34,272 nucleotides of DNA from Candidatus Kapaibacterium sp. (GCA_026996895.1 JALWJX010000122.1:1-34272); one strand, 5' to 3'; positions 23,762-32,687 are shown, numbered from the stretch's first letter. Numbers and translations: made by a program. Notes: generated by a model not told the origin, from the letters alone.

Positions 23762-25972
23762 TTACTGGTTCGATTCCGATTCCTCGACCTTCAAGACCGG
23801 GAAACGCACCGGCTGCTCAGGAGCCGTTAATTGCGGCAGAATGATTGTCCGCTCAATTTGCGGGATAAGATCGGTTGTGTCAGCGGGTAACTGGAGCGCC
23901 GTTTGATCTCGCGGAAAATCTCTGGTGGGATCAAATCCCAACAACTTATCTTCATAAATGCTGCGCATCATTTTGCCCCAGATTGGAGCAGCAGCCACTC
24001 CTCCATAGCCGAATTTATCGCCGAAGGTAATACGACGATCATCAAATCCCAGCCAGATGCCGGCAGTCAGTTGCGGCGTTGCGCCTACAAACCACGCATC
24101 GGCATAGTCGTTGGTCGTCCCCGTTTTTCCGCAGGCAGGATAAACAAAATCCTGGCGAATTCGGGCAGCGGTCCCACCATCGACTACTTCTTCCAACATT
24201 GTCACCATCTGCCGAGCATACTTTGGTTCTATCGCTGGACGAGCGTCGATTCGGCCATTACGATTGTAAAGTACGTTGCCAAAGCGATCTTCGATCCGGG
24301 TAATAAAATAAGGCTCAACATACAAACCTTCATTGGGGAAACACATAAAGGCGCGAGTTAACTCAAATGGGCGCACCTCTTCCGATCCCAGCGCAATCGA
24401 CAATACAGGCTCTAAGGGCGACTCAATGCCCATTTTACGAGCAAGCTGGATCACCTGTTCAGGGGTAGTGTAATACGCTATCAACCGTCCGGCAACAGAG
24501 TTAATCGAGTACTTCAACCCAATATGCAACGGGACTTTGCCCGTATCCTGCTCCCGTCCCTGCAACACCCACGTTTCCCCGTTCGGCAGCGGATATTCAA
24601 AAGTTGTCGCATCAATCAGAGAATCAGGTGTTAAGCCATTGTACAAGGCAGCTAAGTACACAAACGGCTTAAACGCCGATCCCGGCTGCCGCCGAATCTG
24701 GAGGGCACGATTTAAACCATATCGCTCTGTAGGCTCCAGTAGCGTCGAACCAATCAACGCCCGGATAGCACCTGTTTCATTGTCTAATACCACCACAGCT
24801 CCCTGGATACGAGTCGCTCGATGGAGCACTGAATCGACAAATCTTTTGTCCCGGAGTAATTGTGCCCGGATTTTCTGCCGATCTGCTGGCGCCGCTGTCT
24901 GATACTGCTGCGAATTGCGAATGGCTCGCTCCAGAATTGCCTTGCGCAACTCCGGGAATCGTCGCCACCGCCACTGGCGATCAAATTGCTTTTGCAGCCA
25001 TTGCAGCCGCTGCTGTAAAGCCTGCCACGCATACCGCTGAATCCGATAATTCAGGGTTGTGTAAATTTTTAATCCATCCCGGTAAAGATCGTAGCCATAC
25101 AAAAGCGTATCCCGACTGAGCGATCGGCGTACCATTTCCACAAATTGAGCGGCTATCGCATAAGGATCGCGGGCGACCGTTTCTCCCTCTGCTGGCTTGA
25201 GCGGTTCTGCTATCGCTTCCTCGTACATCTGCTGCGTAATATATCCCATCGCCAGCATATTCTTCAGCACCAGATTGCGCCGCTGAATCGCTTTCTCATA
25301 GTTCACCCGGTAATCATAGTTGTTTGGGGCTTTCAATAAGGCAACCAGATAAGCACATTCCCCCAGGGTTAACTGACTCGGTGCTTTGTTGAAATACACC
25401 TGGGCAGCGACCTGTAACCCATAAGCACCACGGCCAAAATAAACACTGTTTGCATACAGCTCCAAGATTTCCCGTTTCGTATACCGACGTTCGATCTGGA
25501 TAGCGGTGAGCGCTTCTTTGATTTTTCGCTCCAGTGAAACTTTATGGGTAAAGTACAGGTTTCGGGCTAACTGCTGCGTAATCGTCGACGCTCCCTCCTT
25601 AATTCGACCTGCCAGTACGTTCTTTACGGCTGCTTTTAAAATCCGCATAACGTGAATACCCCAGTGATCAAAAAATGCCCGATCCTCCGTGGCAATCAAT
25701 GCCTTGATAAAGAAAGGCGGAATGCTATCATAGGGTAAATACCGACGGCGCTTGACATAAAACTCCCCAATGACTTCACCATCAGCACTGATGACCTGTG
25801 TGGATAGTTCTGATTTAGGATTCTCCAGTGCTTCCAGCGATGGCAAGCCAGAACTCATCGCGGAAACAACCAGAACCACAACGCCTACAACACCCACAAG
25901 GAACAGCCCCAGCGCAATCGCTGCTCCCAGCATAACAAATCGCTTTGCCTGCCGCCACCACGTTTGAACCAT
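23762..25972 (-). CDS. Penicillin-binding protein 1A (bifunctional transglycosylase/transpeptidase)
   Basis: This 736-residue class A PBP polymerises and crosslinks peptidoglycan from the periplasmic side. One TM helix (about 16-40) anchors it. The GT51 domain shows ATEDRAFFDHWGIH (catalytic Glu near 96) and EGASTITQQLARNLYF, then RKIKEALTAIQIERRYTKREILELYAN. The transpeptidase domain has the active-site Ser in PGSAFKPF (S432), SIN (489-491) and KTGT (616-619). All catalytic motifs are intact. ATG 25972 has AAGG five bases upstream; a GTG at 25978 is the alternative. Only a few bases separate it from the OmpA-like lipoprotein gene. It is the last gene of its operon. The C-terminal 40 residues are Pro- and acid-rich and have no recognised fold. 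Confidence 0.97.
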   Translation of the reverse strand: MVQTWWRQAKRFVMLGAAIALGLFLVGVVGVVVLVVSAMSSGLPSLEALENPKSELSTQVISADGEVIGEFYVKRRRYLPYDSIPPFFIKALIATEDRAFFDHWGIHVMRILKAAVKNVLAGRIKEGASTITQQLARNLYFTHKVSLERKIKEALTAIQIERRYTKREILELYANSVYFGRGAYGLQVAAQVYFNKAPSQLTLGECAYLVALLKAPNNYDYRVNYEKAIQRRNLVLKNMLAMGYITQQMYEEAIAEPLKPAEGETVARDPYAIAAQFVEMVRRSLSRDTLLYGYDLYRDGLKIYTTLNYRIQRYAWQALQQRLQWLQKQFDRQWRWRRFPELRKAILERAIRNSQQYQTAAPADRQKIRAQLLRDKRFVDSVLHRATRIQGAVVVLDNETGAIRALIGSTLLEPTERYGLNRALQIRRQPGSAFKPFVYLAALYNGLTPDSLIDATTFEYPLPNGETWVLQGREQDTGKVPLHIGLKYSINSVAGRLIAYYTTPEQVIQLARKMGIESPLEPVLSIALGSEEVRPFELTRAFMCFPNEGLYVEPYFITRIEDRFGNVLYNRNGRIDARPAIEPKYARQMVTMLEEVVDGGTAARIRQDFVYPACGKTGTTNDYADAWFVGATPQLTAGIWLGFDDRRITFGDKFGYGGVAAAPIWGKMMRSIYEDKLLGFDPTRDFPRDQTALQLPADTTDLIPQIERTIILPQLTAPEQPVRFPVLKVEESESNQ

Positions 25973-25979
25973 TGCCACC

Positions 25980-27761
25980 TTACCGTACCACCTTGATAAT
26001 TTCCACGCGACGGAGACGTTTGCGATATAACTTCAGTGGCTCTCCCGGTTTCCGGGGAAGCTTCTCTAACTCCCCTTTACTCAGGATTTTCATCAGATGG
26101 AGTGGTACCCCGCGCTGATAGAGTTGCTCATACACAAAATTTGCTCGCCGCAGCCCCAATTGATAATTGTACTGTTCCGATGCGACGTCGTCAGTGTGAC
26201 CAACGATCAGCACCTGCTGCAATATGCTGGTGTCCTGCAGAATGCTTCGGGCAACTCGATCTAACAAATGCTGCCACGTTTCATTGGTCGGGAAACCATT
26301 GTCATCCAGGACGTAAGGATAAGGATGGCGATACTGATCGGTGGGAAAATGGATGCGGACAATCGTAAAGTGCTGAAGCCGAATAGCTGTGTCCGCTAAT
26401 TGGACGGTATCCTCTGTTGCCACAATGGTTGTTCGCTTCGGGAAATAACCCGGAGCTTCTGCCTCAATCACTACTGGCTGATCCTGAGGAACGGAAACAC
26501 TGAAGTTACCCACTGTATCTGTCCAGGTCCGGGCATAAAGGGTATCCTCTACCAGGGCTGATACTCGTGCATCCGGAACTGGCTGACGATCGGGATCGAC
26601 AACCTGTCCCTGAACCACTGCTTCCTTAACGGACACGGTATCTTTCTCTTCTGATTGCTCAAACTGTGGTATCTCTACCGGCTGAACTTCGATCGTGGAA
26701 AGCGATAGCGTGTCTTTCACTTCCTCCGTTTGTGGTAAATGCGCTGCGATGACTCCCAGGCGATGCTTCACAAAGACGTAAATATCGAAATCTGCTCTTT
26801 TGCCCTGATCCGATGCATAGTACAGTAGCGAATCAGGAGAAGCGGGCGTGTACGGGAATAATTCATTACGAATCGTATTGATCGGTTTTCCCAGGTTCTC
26901 CGGCTCATCAAAAACACTCACCAGAAAAGCCGAATCCTGCAATCGCTGCAGATCTCGCTGATCCACGGCTGCCCAGAATTCCGGGTGGATCCGGGAACGA
27001 AACAGATCATAACCGCCAACATTCCGATGTCCGGTCGAAGCGAACAGCAGCCACTGTCGATCAGGAGTTACAAAAGGTGTCAGTTCATCGCAATCGGTGT
27101 TAATCACCGGACCGACGGTCAGCGGTTCGCTCCACCGCTCCCCCAGCCATACCGAGAACCATAGCTCAGTACCGTGAATGGTATCGCCACGATCGGAAGC
27201 AAAAAACAGTGCTTTACCTTCAGGATCAAGGGCAGGATGTGAATCCCAATGGGGCTGCTGGTCAAACGACAGAGATTTTGCTTTTTCCCACGTTGCATCG
27301 GCAGCAATCAACACATCGGAATCAAACCGAAACGCCGTAGGAGCAACGGCAGCGTATGCAATCCAGCGCCGCCGTTTATCACCAGTTGCGCTTCCATAAT
27401 GGCGATATGGAAGAATGAGATTATCCACCAGATGGAAGCGATCATAGTGTGCTACCCGGTACTGCTGTAACTGTTGCTTGCCATTGCGCTCCACCGTAGC
27501 ATAGACCGTATCAGGAGTCCAGAACCAGAGTGTCCACTCATTGGCGGGCGTATTAATGCCTGACACGGGGATAATTTCGTAGTACCAGGGTTTATCCGTC
27601 AACCCTGTATCAATCACTCGAACCTCTCCGGATTCTGGGCGGCACTGCTGAACAGGAACTGGACAGAGTGGTGGCGCTAAGATTTGCTGTTTCGATACCG
27701 GTGAGCTACAAGTCACCAGTGCCAAAACGATTATGATCGCTGCTGGCAGCAGAACTTTCAT
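25980..27761 (-). CDS. Lipoprotein with PD40-like repeats, carboxypeptidase-regulatory-like domain and C-terminal OmpA domain
   Basis: This protein of about 593 residues resembles the PD40-OmpA envelope proteins common in Bacteroidota. The signal peptide ends in the lipobox LVTC (Cys18 counted from ATG 27761). Beta-propeller-like PD40 strings follow (HPALDPEGKALFFASDRGD, ELTPFVTPDRQWLLFAS, YDLFRSRI, LLYYASDQGKRADFDIYVF). A CarboxypepD_reg-like beta-sandwich comes next (VVQGQVVDPDRQPVPDARVSAL...GNFSVSVPQDQPVVIEAEAPGYFPK). The OmpA peptidoglycan-binding domain has IVGHTDDVASEQYNYQLGLRRANFV, with the expected Asp and Arg for DAP binding. A GTG at 27782 is an alternative start that overlaps mutY by eight bases. 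It is coupled to the PBP1A gene, suggesting a role in anchoring or monitoring the cell wall; this is inference. Confidence 0.9.
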   Translation of the reverse strand: MKVLLPAAIIIVLALVTCSSPVSKQQILAPPLCPVPVQQCRPESGEVRVIDTGLTDKPWYYEIIPVSGINTPANEWTLWFWTPDTVYATVERNGKQQLQQYRVAHYDRFHLVDNLILPYRHYGSATGDKRRRWIAYAAVAPTAFRFDSDVLIAADATWEKAKSLSFDQQPHWDSHPALDPEGKALFFASDRGDTIHGTELWFSVWLGERWSEPLTVGPVINTDCDELTPFVTPDRQWLLFASTGHRNVGGYDLFRSRIHPEFWAAVDQRDLQRLQDSAFLVSVFDEPENLGKPINTIRNELFPYTPASPDSLLYYASDQGKRADFDIYVFVKHRLGVIAAHLPQTEEVKDTLSLSTIEVQPVEIPQFEQSEEKDTVSVKEAVVQGQVVDPDRQPVPDARVSALVEDTLYARTWTDTVGNFSVSVPQDQPVVIEAEAPGYFPKRTTIVATEDTVQLADTAIRLQHFTIVRIHFPTDQYRHPYPYVLDDNGFPTNETWQHLLDRVARSILQDTSILQQVLIVGHTDDVASEQYNYQLGLRRANFVYEQLYQRGVPLHLMKILSKGELEKLPRKPGEPLKLYRKRLRRVEIIKVVR

Positions 27762-27774
27762 TCCTTCCAGGTTA

Positions 27775-28695
27775 TTATTCACCTTGCCCTAAGACGTACA
27801 CCGAAGACCCGCTACTATTTATCCGTACAGCAACTAATTGTTCTCGCTCCAATTGCTGCAAAACTGCTTCAACCCACGATCGAGCACCATCTTCGGAACA
27901 CAATTGCAAATGTCGGAGAATTTGTTCAATTGACAATCCAGAATGCTGGCGAAGCAGTTCCACGATTCGTCCGCGCCAGATACGCCGCGGAAGTCCCTGA
28001 AATGTCGGTTCCTGCCGCCGTTGTCGATATACTGGCAAATCATTGACTCTACCGGCATTCACACACCACGGTTGGAGCGGACACTGATCACAGTGCGCCA
28101 CGGTAGAACGGCACACCAGGGACCCCAGATCCATCAGGGCATAGTACCACTGGCGAAGATCCCTTTCTGGCTGAATCTTTGCTGCCTTTCCCCGCAGCAT
28201 CGATACCGGCATTACTTCGTTCCGGTATCGGAGAGTAAAAAATAGCCGGCTTATGATGCGCTTGATATTGGTATCCAGAATGACATCTGGAAGACCAAAG
28301 GCAAAGACCCGCAGCGCCGCTGCCGTATACTCTCCAACGCCCGGCAACTGCAGGAGCAGGGATCGATCACCGGGGAGCTTACCGCCATACTGCTCCTGTA
28401 CTATCCGGGCAATGCGCCACAAGTAGACCGCTCGACGGTTATAACCCAGTCCCTGCCAGGCACGCAACACCGCCTCCAGCGGCGCAGCAGCAAGCGCTTC
28501 AAAAGAAGGAAACTGCTGCAAAAATTGTTTTAGTTTCGGCGCTACTTTGCTCACCTGCGTTTGTTGCAGCATCATCTCAGAAACCAGGACGACGTACGGC
28601 GTTGGCTGCTGGCGCCACCATAATTCCCGCCGATGCTGGTGATACCATTGCAAAACTGCCTGTTGCAACTTTGGTATTTGTGCCACGGGGAGCAT
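27775..28695 (-). CDS. mutY: MutY-like A/G-specific adenine DNA glycosylase, short form
   Basis: This 306-residue HhH-GPD DNA repair protein should remove adenine mispaired with 8-oxoguanine. Catalytic Glu40 lies in VSEMMLQQTQV, the helix-hairpin-helix is LPGVGEYTAAALRVFAFG (117-134), and the catalytic Asp is D141 in ILDTNIKR. The [4Fe-4S] ligands are C195-x6-C202-x2-C205-x5-C211. The NUDIX-like C-terminal domain that reads 8-oxoG in E. coli MutY is absent; instead there are about 85 residues with a winged-helix-like look (LRQHSGLSIEQILRHLQL). Tyr123 replaces the Ser of E. coli MutY, as in actinobacterial MutY and the MIG T/G glycosylase, so the mismatch acted on is less certain. Its ATG overlaps the stop of the transporter gene (TGATG). 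Confidence 0.9.
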   Translation of the reverse strand: MLPVAQIPKLQQAVLQWYHQHRRELWWRQQPTPYVVLVSEMMLQQTQVSKVAPKLKQFLQQFPSFEALAAAPLEAVLRAWQGLGYNRRAVYLWRIARIVQEQYGGKLPGDRSLLLQLPGVGEYTAAALRVFAFGLPDVILDTNIKRIISRLFFTLRYRNEVMPVSMLRGKAAKIQPERDLRQWYYALMDLGSLVCRSTVAHCDQCPLQPWCVNAGRVNDLPVYRQRRQEPTFQGLPRRIWRGRIVELLRQHSGLSIEQILRHLQLCSEDGARSWVEAVLQQLEREQLVAVRINSSGSSVYVLGQGE

Positions 28696-29561
28696 CAGGA
28701 CAACGTGATGATTATTGCGCCTCCTACCATAATACTGGCAGCAATCAAGCGCTGTCGAAATTGCTGCTCTCGCAAGACAATGCCCCCCCAGATCACGCTG
28801 AACAAAATACTCAACCGCTTAATAGCGATCACGTACGGCACCAGGGTAAGGGTAATCGCTGTCATCTGCGTAAAGGTCACAATTGCTCCAAGAACGCCCA
28901 GTACGACGACTACTTTCTGAATATTTTTCCAGCCGAATTCTTTCTGGCGCCGGGATCGGAAAAGCACAACCGGGAACAGCAACATTGCAATGGCACCGTT
29001 CGTCAGCGTCCCCCACACCAGCGGCGTGGAGCGTGCGACCCCCAGTTTATCCAGATTTCCGGTGACACTCCAGATCAGTGCGATCAAGAGCATTGCTTGC
29101 GCGGCGGGCTTGCGCAGCAACAACACAAAAGGTTGATACCAGTACTCACGACGTGCTGGCATATGAAGCCAGTAGGCACCCAAAACGATCGTCGCTACTC
29201 CCACTCCTCCCATCCACGACGGTGTTTCTCCCAGCAACAGTGGCGAGGTCAGCAACATAAACAAAGGTGTCAGTGTCAACAATGGGACAACTTCCGATAG
29301 CTCACCAGAGCGTAAAGCAAACATATAAAGCACAACCACCGTTGCATTTGCCGTCGCAACGATTGCCAGGACTGGAAAGACGGTGGATTTAAAGACAAAT
29401 CCATCGATACTCCACGTTATCGGAACAAGAAAAAGGGTGCTCCCGGCGTGTAATCCCCAGGCTATGAGAAGGAAATCCGCCTGATTCAGCAAAAACCGCT
29501 TCGCCCACAAATCCTTGAGGGATTCTGCCAGCGCCGTAAGCAATGCCAGAACAACCCACAC
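28695..29561 (-). CDS. EamA/DMT-family membrane transporter
   Basis: This 288-residue protein has about ten hydrophobic helices arranged as two EamA-like repeats. The family signature helices are visible: SGELSEVVPLLTLTPLFMLLTSPLLLGETP at the end of repeat one, and LTLVPYVIAIKRLSILFSVIWGGIVLREQQF at the end of repeat two. Members export metabolites or move nucleotide sugars; no substrate can be named. The start is GTG with GGAGA nine bases upstream. It is the first gene of the operon with mutY, the OmpA lipoprotein and PBP1A. No good promoter match was found in the 178-base gap upstream. Confidence 0.88.
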   Translation of the reverse strand: MWVVLALLTALAESLKDLWAKRFLLNQADFLLIAWGLHAGSTLFLVPITWSIDGFVFKSTVFPVLAIVATANATVVVLYMFALRSGELSEVVPLLTLTPLFMLLTSPLLLGETPSWMGGVGVATIVLGAYWLHMPARREYWYQPFVLLLRKPAAQAMLLIALIWSVTGNLDKLGVARSTPLVWGTLTNGAIAMLLFPVVLFRSRRQKEFGWKNIQKVVVVLGVLGAIVTFTQMTAITLTLVPYVIAIKRLSILFSVIWGGIVLREQQFRQRLIAASIMVGGAIIITLS

Positions 29562-29739
29562 TTTGGTTTCTCTCCAGTCTCTTTCCCAGTACCATTATTC
29601 CAGCAGGATAGTATCACGCACAGTGTTGTTCCTCATTGGATTGCTGTTGGCTAAAGAATTTCCAGTAGCAACGATCGAGGATTGACGCGTAATTGCTTAA
29701 AAAATCTCCACTGTTCTGCGTGCCGCTCACCGATAACTC

Positions 29740-31560
29740 TCACGATTCAATTGTCGGCAAATGCAGAGTAGTTGCGTTGCCTCTCGCAACCTGCTGCTTT
29801 GGTAAACACTGGTGCAAACCCGTATCAACTTTTCCGATGTGATTCACCAGCCACTCGCCAATCTGCCGATAGATTTTTTGTGCCAATTCTAAGGTGGCGC
29901 CACGGCGTTGATATTCAGCTTTCAAAGCAGCAAAGGTTTGCTCAAACTTCCGATGAGCCTGTTTGTTCTTCTCCGCTACCGGGCATCGATACTTTTCCAT
30001 ACACTCTTCTTCGTAGGAAAAATGCTCAGCCACGTAACCTTCTAAAAACTGAAGGATCGCATCCAATTCTGCCTGTCCCTTTCCCTCTGCCATTGCATCC
30101 AGTAAAGCATTCACCTTAGCAATTAACTGCTGATGCTGTTTATCAACCGTTGGTTCTCCCGTTCGAAGCCGCTCACTCCACCGGACTGCGAGAATCGCTG
30201 AATCCTGCTTTGAAAGTTTAAAAGAATGAGCCTGTATTTGCAATGCCGTTGCCATTTCCGACAATGCTTCCGTCACCTGCAATACCCGTGAAACCTGCTG
30301 CTGCACCTGCTGTGCCTCGGTAGTCGCTTCTTCCATCTCAGCTGCATTCCGTTGTGCTGCCTGCTGCAACCGGCTCAGCCGATCGCCAATTTCCTGAGAA
30401 CTGGTCGCTAAGTGTTCTATGATTGCCGCATTGCGTTCGATAACAGCAACCATCGAACGGAATGCCTCCTGAATATTCCGGCTCATCTGCTCAATATGCT
30501 CCTGCGTATGTTGCGCTGCTCGGGTAATAGCCGTAATACCCTGATCGGCAGTATCGACTACCTGCGCAATTTGCTGCTGTATTCGTTCCACTAAAGCAGC
30601 AATATCCGAAGAAGCACTTTTCGTTGCCTCCGCCAATTTGTGAATTTCCGAAGCAACGACGGAAAAACCTTTTCCCGATTCTCCTGCCTGTGCTGCTTCA
30701 ATAGCGGCATTAAACGCTAAGAGCGTTGTTTTCTTTGCAACTTCCTCAATGACTGTTGTAATTTCCCCGATCTGTCCGGAAAGCGCTGCTAACTGCCGCA
30801 CCTTCTGGATGATTACCTGCAGAATCTCTTCAACTTCTCCGTGCTGATCTTCAGAGCGTCCCGCTTCGTCAGTATGCTGCGCAACAAAAAGTTTGCGCAA
30901 TTGCTGTGGAATATCTTCCACTGCAAGCTGAACATACCGCATCTGCTCGCGCTGCTGCTCCACCGACTGATTCATTTCTTCTACTTCGTTCAAAATTCCT
31001 TCCAGCAAATTGACCATCCGGGTTACCGCTTCCTGCTGATGAACCGAGCACTCAGCCGCACTTCCCGTGGCTTGCAGCATTTGTTCGATCACCTGCTGCG
31101 TTTCCCTTGTTGCTGTCTGCAATTGCGTCTGCAATGTATTCATCGTAGCGGCAGTGCGGCGCAGCCGCATCAAAATCTGGCGAATCCGATCTGCTAACTG
31201 TCCCAATACCGAATTTTCTGTCAACTCAATATGGCTAATATCTCCCTCGGCGATGATCTGCAGATCCCGCGAAAGTTGTTGCCATTCTGCCTCTCTCTGC
31301 TGTATTTGTTGCCACACTCTCTGCACTGATGGATGCGGCAATACAATATCACTGCCATCCCTGGCTTTTGCAGAAAACAGCGCGCCAACAGCTGTGTTCA
31401 ACTTTTCAAGTGCTGCTTCCAATTGCTGCTTGTCTTCCTCTACCTGGGAGCACTGTTGCTGCAACTGCTCGCACTGTTGTTGCAATTTGCGAATGAATCG
31501 GACTGCACCGATTCCTCCAACAACGCCAAGAATTACTACCCCTGTTACAATTACGTCCAT
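29740..31560 (-). CDS. Chemoreceptor-like (MCP signalling) protein with C-terminal bacteriohemerythrin domain
   Basis: This 606-residue protein has one N-terminal TM (about 4-20), no periplasmic sensor domain, a Gln-rich coiled coil, and an MCP signalling hairpin. The hairpin tip reads [30 protein letters not shown] (about 276-305). The C-terminal hemerythrin domain (about 458-582) should bind a di-iron centre that senses oxygen or nitric oxide. Expected ligands are H476 (VDKQH), H513 and E517 (HFSYEE), H536 (AHRKF), H574 and D579 (HIGKVD). The remaining ligand, four residues before H536, is Asn532 instead of His. The protein may be an intracellular redox sensor feeding a chemotaxis-like pathway. 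No che genes are nearby. It is divergent from phoU. Confidence 0.93.
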   Translation of the reverse strand: MDVIVTGVVILGVVGGIGAVRFIRKLQQQCEQLQQQCSQVEEDKQQLEAALEKLNTAVGALFSAKARDGSDIVLPHPSVQRVWQQIQQREAEWQQLSRDLQIIAEGDISHIELTENSVLGQLADRIRQILMRLRRTAATMNTLQTQLQTATRETQQVIEQMLQATGSAAECSVHQQEAVTRMVNLLEGILNEVEEMNQSVEQQREQMRYVQLAVEDIPQQLRKLFVAQHTDEAGRSEDQHGEVEEILQVIIQKVRQLAALSGQIGEITTVIEEVAKKTTLLAFNAAIEAAQAGESGKGFSVVASEIHKLAEATKSASSDIAALVERIQQQIAQVVDTADQGITAITRAAQHTQEHIEQMSRNIQEAFRSMVAVIERNAAIIEHLATSSQEIGDRLSRLQQAAQRNAAEMEEATTEAQQVQQQVSRVLQVTEALSEMATALQIQAHSFKLSKQDSAILAVRWSERLRTGEPTVDKQHQQLIAKVNALLDAMAEGKGQAELDAILQFLEGYVAEHFSYEEECMEKYRCPVAEKNKQAHRKFEQTFAALKAEYQRRGATLELAQKIYRQIGEWLVNHIGKVDTGLHQCLPKQQVARGNATTLHLPTIES

Positions 31561-31785
31561 CGCTGTTCCATCATCTTGTTATTCTGCACTTTTGTTAAAA
31601 TTTATCCAACATCCGTTCAACAGCAGCCGGGAAATACTGCACCACAACGAGAATCGATCTCGTGCTATTGCCTTTTTGTAACACATCATCCAGATCATCG
31701 CTATTTTTACCGCCCGACGCAACCTTTTTTCTCCTTTATCGTCTTTGCGCACAGGTAAAACAATGCAAATCAAACAGGAGTATTC

Positions 31786-32460
31786 ATGCATCGTGCATTT
31801 GCTGAAAATCTGGAAAAGCTCAAGGCTCGGCTGATCCGAATGGGAAGTATCGTCGAGGAACAGATCGAATTTGCCTTTCGGGCACTGCTGGAGGGACGCT
31901 CGGATCTGGCAAAACTGGTACTGGAGCGTGACGACAAGGTTGATGAGTTAGATATGAAAATTGACAAGCAGTGTCAGCGAATCTTTGCACTTCATCAACC
32001 AGTGGCGAAAGATCTACGGTTACTTTTGGTTTCTCTGAAGCTGAATAACGAGCTGGAACGCATTGGAGATTTAGCCTTCAACGTTGCCCGGCATTCGCTT
32101 GCTATTCCCAATGTGGCACAGTATGCCAAAGAGTTCGGACTGGAGCGAATGACCGCTGGTGTCCTGACAATGATCAAGTACAGTATGGATGCCTTCATCA
32201 ATCTGGATACGACCTTAGCAGAAAAGATCATTCAAACTGACTCGCAAATCGATCAACTGGAAAATGAAATCACCCGCCAAATTATTGCGAAGATGAAGGA
32301 AAATCCTGATTTTATCGAACCCGGCATTCATTTTGTGGTAATCCTGCGAAACTTAGAACGAATGGCAGATCAGGCGACCAATATCGCAGAAAATGTCATC
32401 TTTCTGGTCAACGCACAACGCACGAAAGCATCCTCGGAAAGTATGGAAACGCCTATTTAG
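31786..32460 (+). CDS. phoU: PhoU-family phosphate signalling protein
   Basis: This 224-residue all-helical protein has the two PhoU metal-binding repeats: ELERIGDLAFNVAR (E91, D95, N99) and NLERMADQATNIAEN (E191, D195, N199). PhoU normally joins the PstSCAB phosphate transporter to the PhoR kinase and restrains both. No pst, phoB or phoR genes are in this window. AGGAG lies six bases before the ATG. The next gene on this strand begins 227 bases later, so it appears to be transcribed alone or at the end of its own short unit. Confidence 0.96.
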   Translation: MHRAFAENLEKLKARLIRMGSIVEEQIEFAFRALLEGRSDLAKLVLERDDKVDELDMKIDKQCQRIFALHQPVAKDLRLLLVSLKLNNELERIGDLAFNVARHSLAIPNVAQYAKEFGLERMTAGVLTMIKYSMDAFINLDTTLAEKIIQTDSQIDQLENEITRQIIAKMKENPDFIEPGIHFVVILRNLERMADQATNIAENVIFLVNAQRTKASSESMETPI

Positions 32461-32502
32461 ACGACAATCAGGGAGATAACAACTCCGATTTCACCGTTTT
32501 CC

Positions 32503-32517
32503 GGGAAAAAATTTCCC
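32503..32517. repeat. Short perfect inverted repeat between phoU and rlpA
   Basis: gggaaa-aaa-tttccc is a perfect 6-bp inverted repeat with a 3-base centre, 43 bases after the phoU stop. It could be a protein-binding site upstream of the rlpA promoter. It has no T-run on the + strand and is too small to be a good terminator. Confidence 0.35.
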
Positions 32518-32555
32518 ATCGCTCCAGTCAATGAAAAAATTGTCACGATTTACTC

Positions 32556-32587
32556 ATTGGTGCAGCAGGGCTGCTGCTGTATTTTTG
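32556..32587 (+). promoter_or_regulatory. Probable Bacteroidota-type promoter of rlpA with a palindrome in the spacer
   Basis: ATTG (32556-32559), 20 bases and TATTTTTG (32580-32587) fit TTTG-N19/21-TAnnTTTG with one mismatch. Transcription would start near 32594, leaving a leader of about 95 bases. The spacer holds a perfect palindrome gcagcag-gg-ctgctgc (32562-32577). The same bases can also fold as a stem (about 32560-32568 with 32574-32582, 5-base loop) followed by five Ts, so they could instead, or in addition, terminate phoU transcription. Confidence 0.5.
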
Positions 32588-32687
32588 TAATTGGATAAAG
32601 GGTACACGCGACAAAAAAGGAAACATCTGGCACAGTCTTTGCCACTGTATTTGTGGGTATGTCAAACGACAAGGATGGTAACATCCA

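Noticed and set aside
28602-29300. 232-codon open frame on the + strand
   Set aside because: It is antisense to the EamA transporter and mutY, is rich in Gln, His and Arg as expected for a shadow frame, and has no recognisable domain.
31067-31681. 204-codon Cys/Ser-rich open frame on the + strand
   Set aside because: The Cys and Ser richness is the complement of the Gln/Ala-rich coiled coil of the chemoreceptor on the - strand; no ribosome site or family match.
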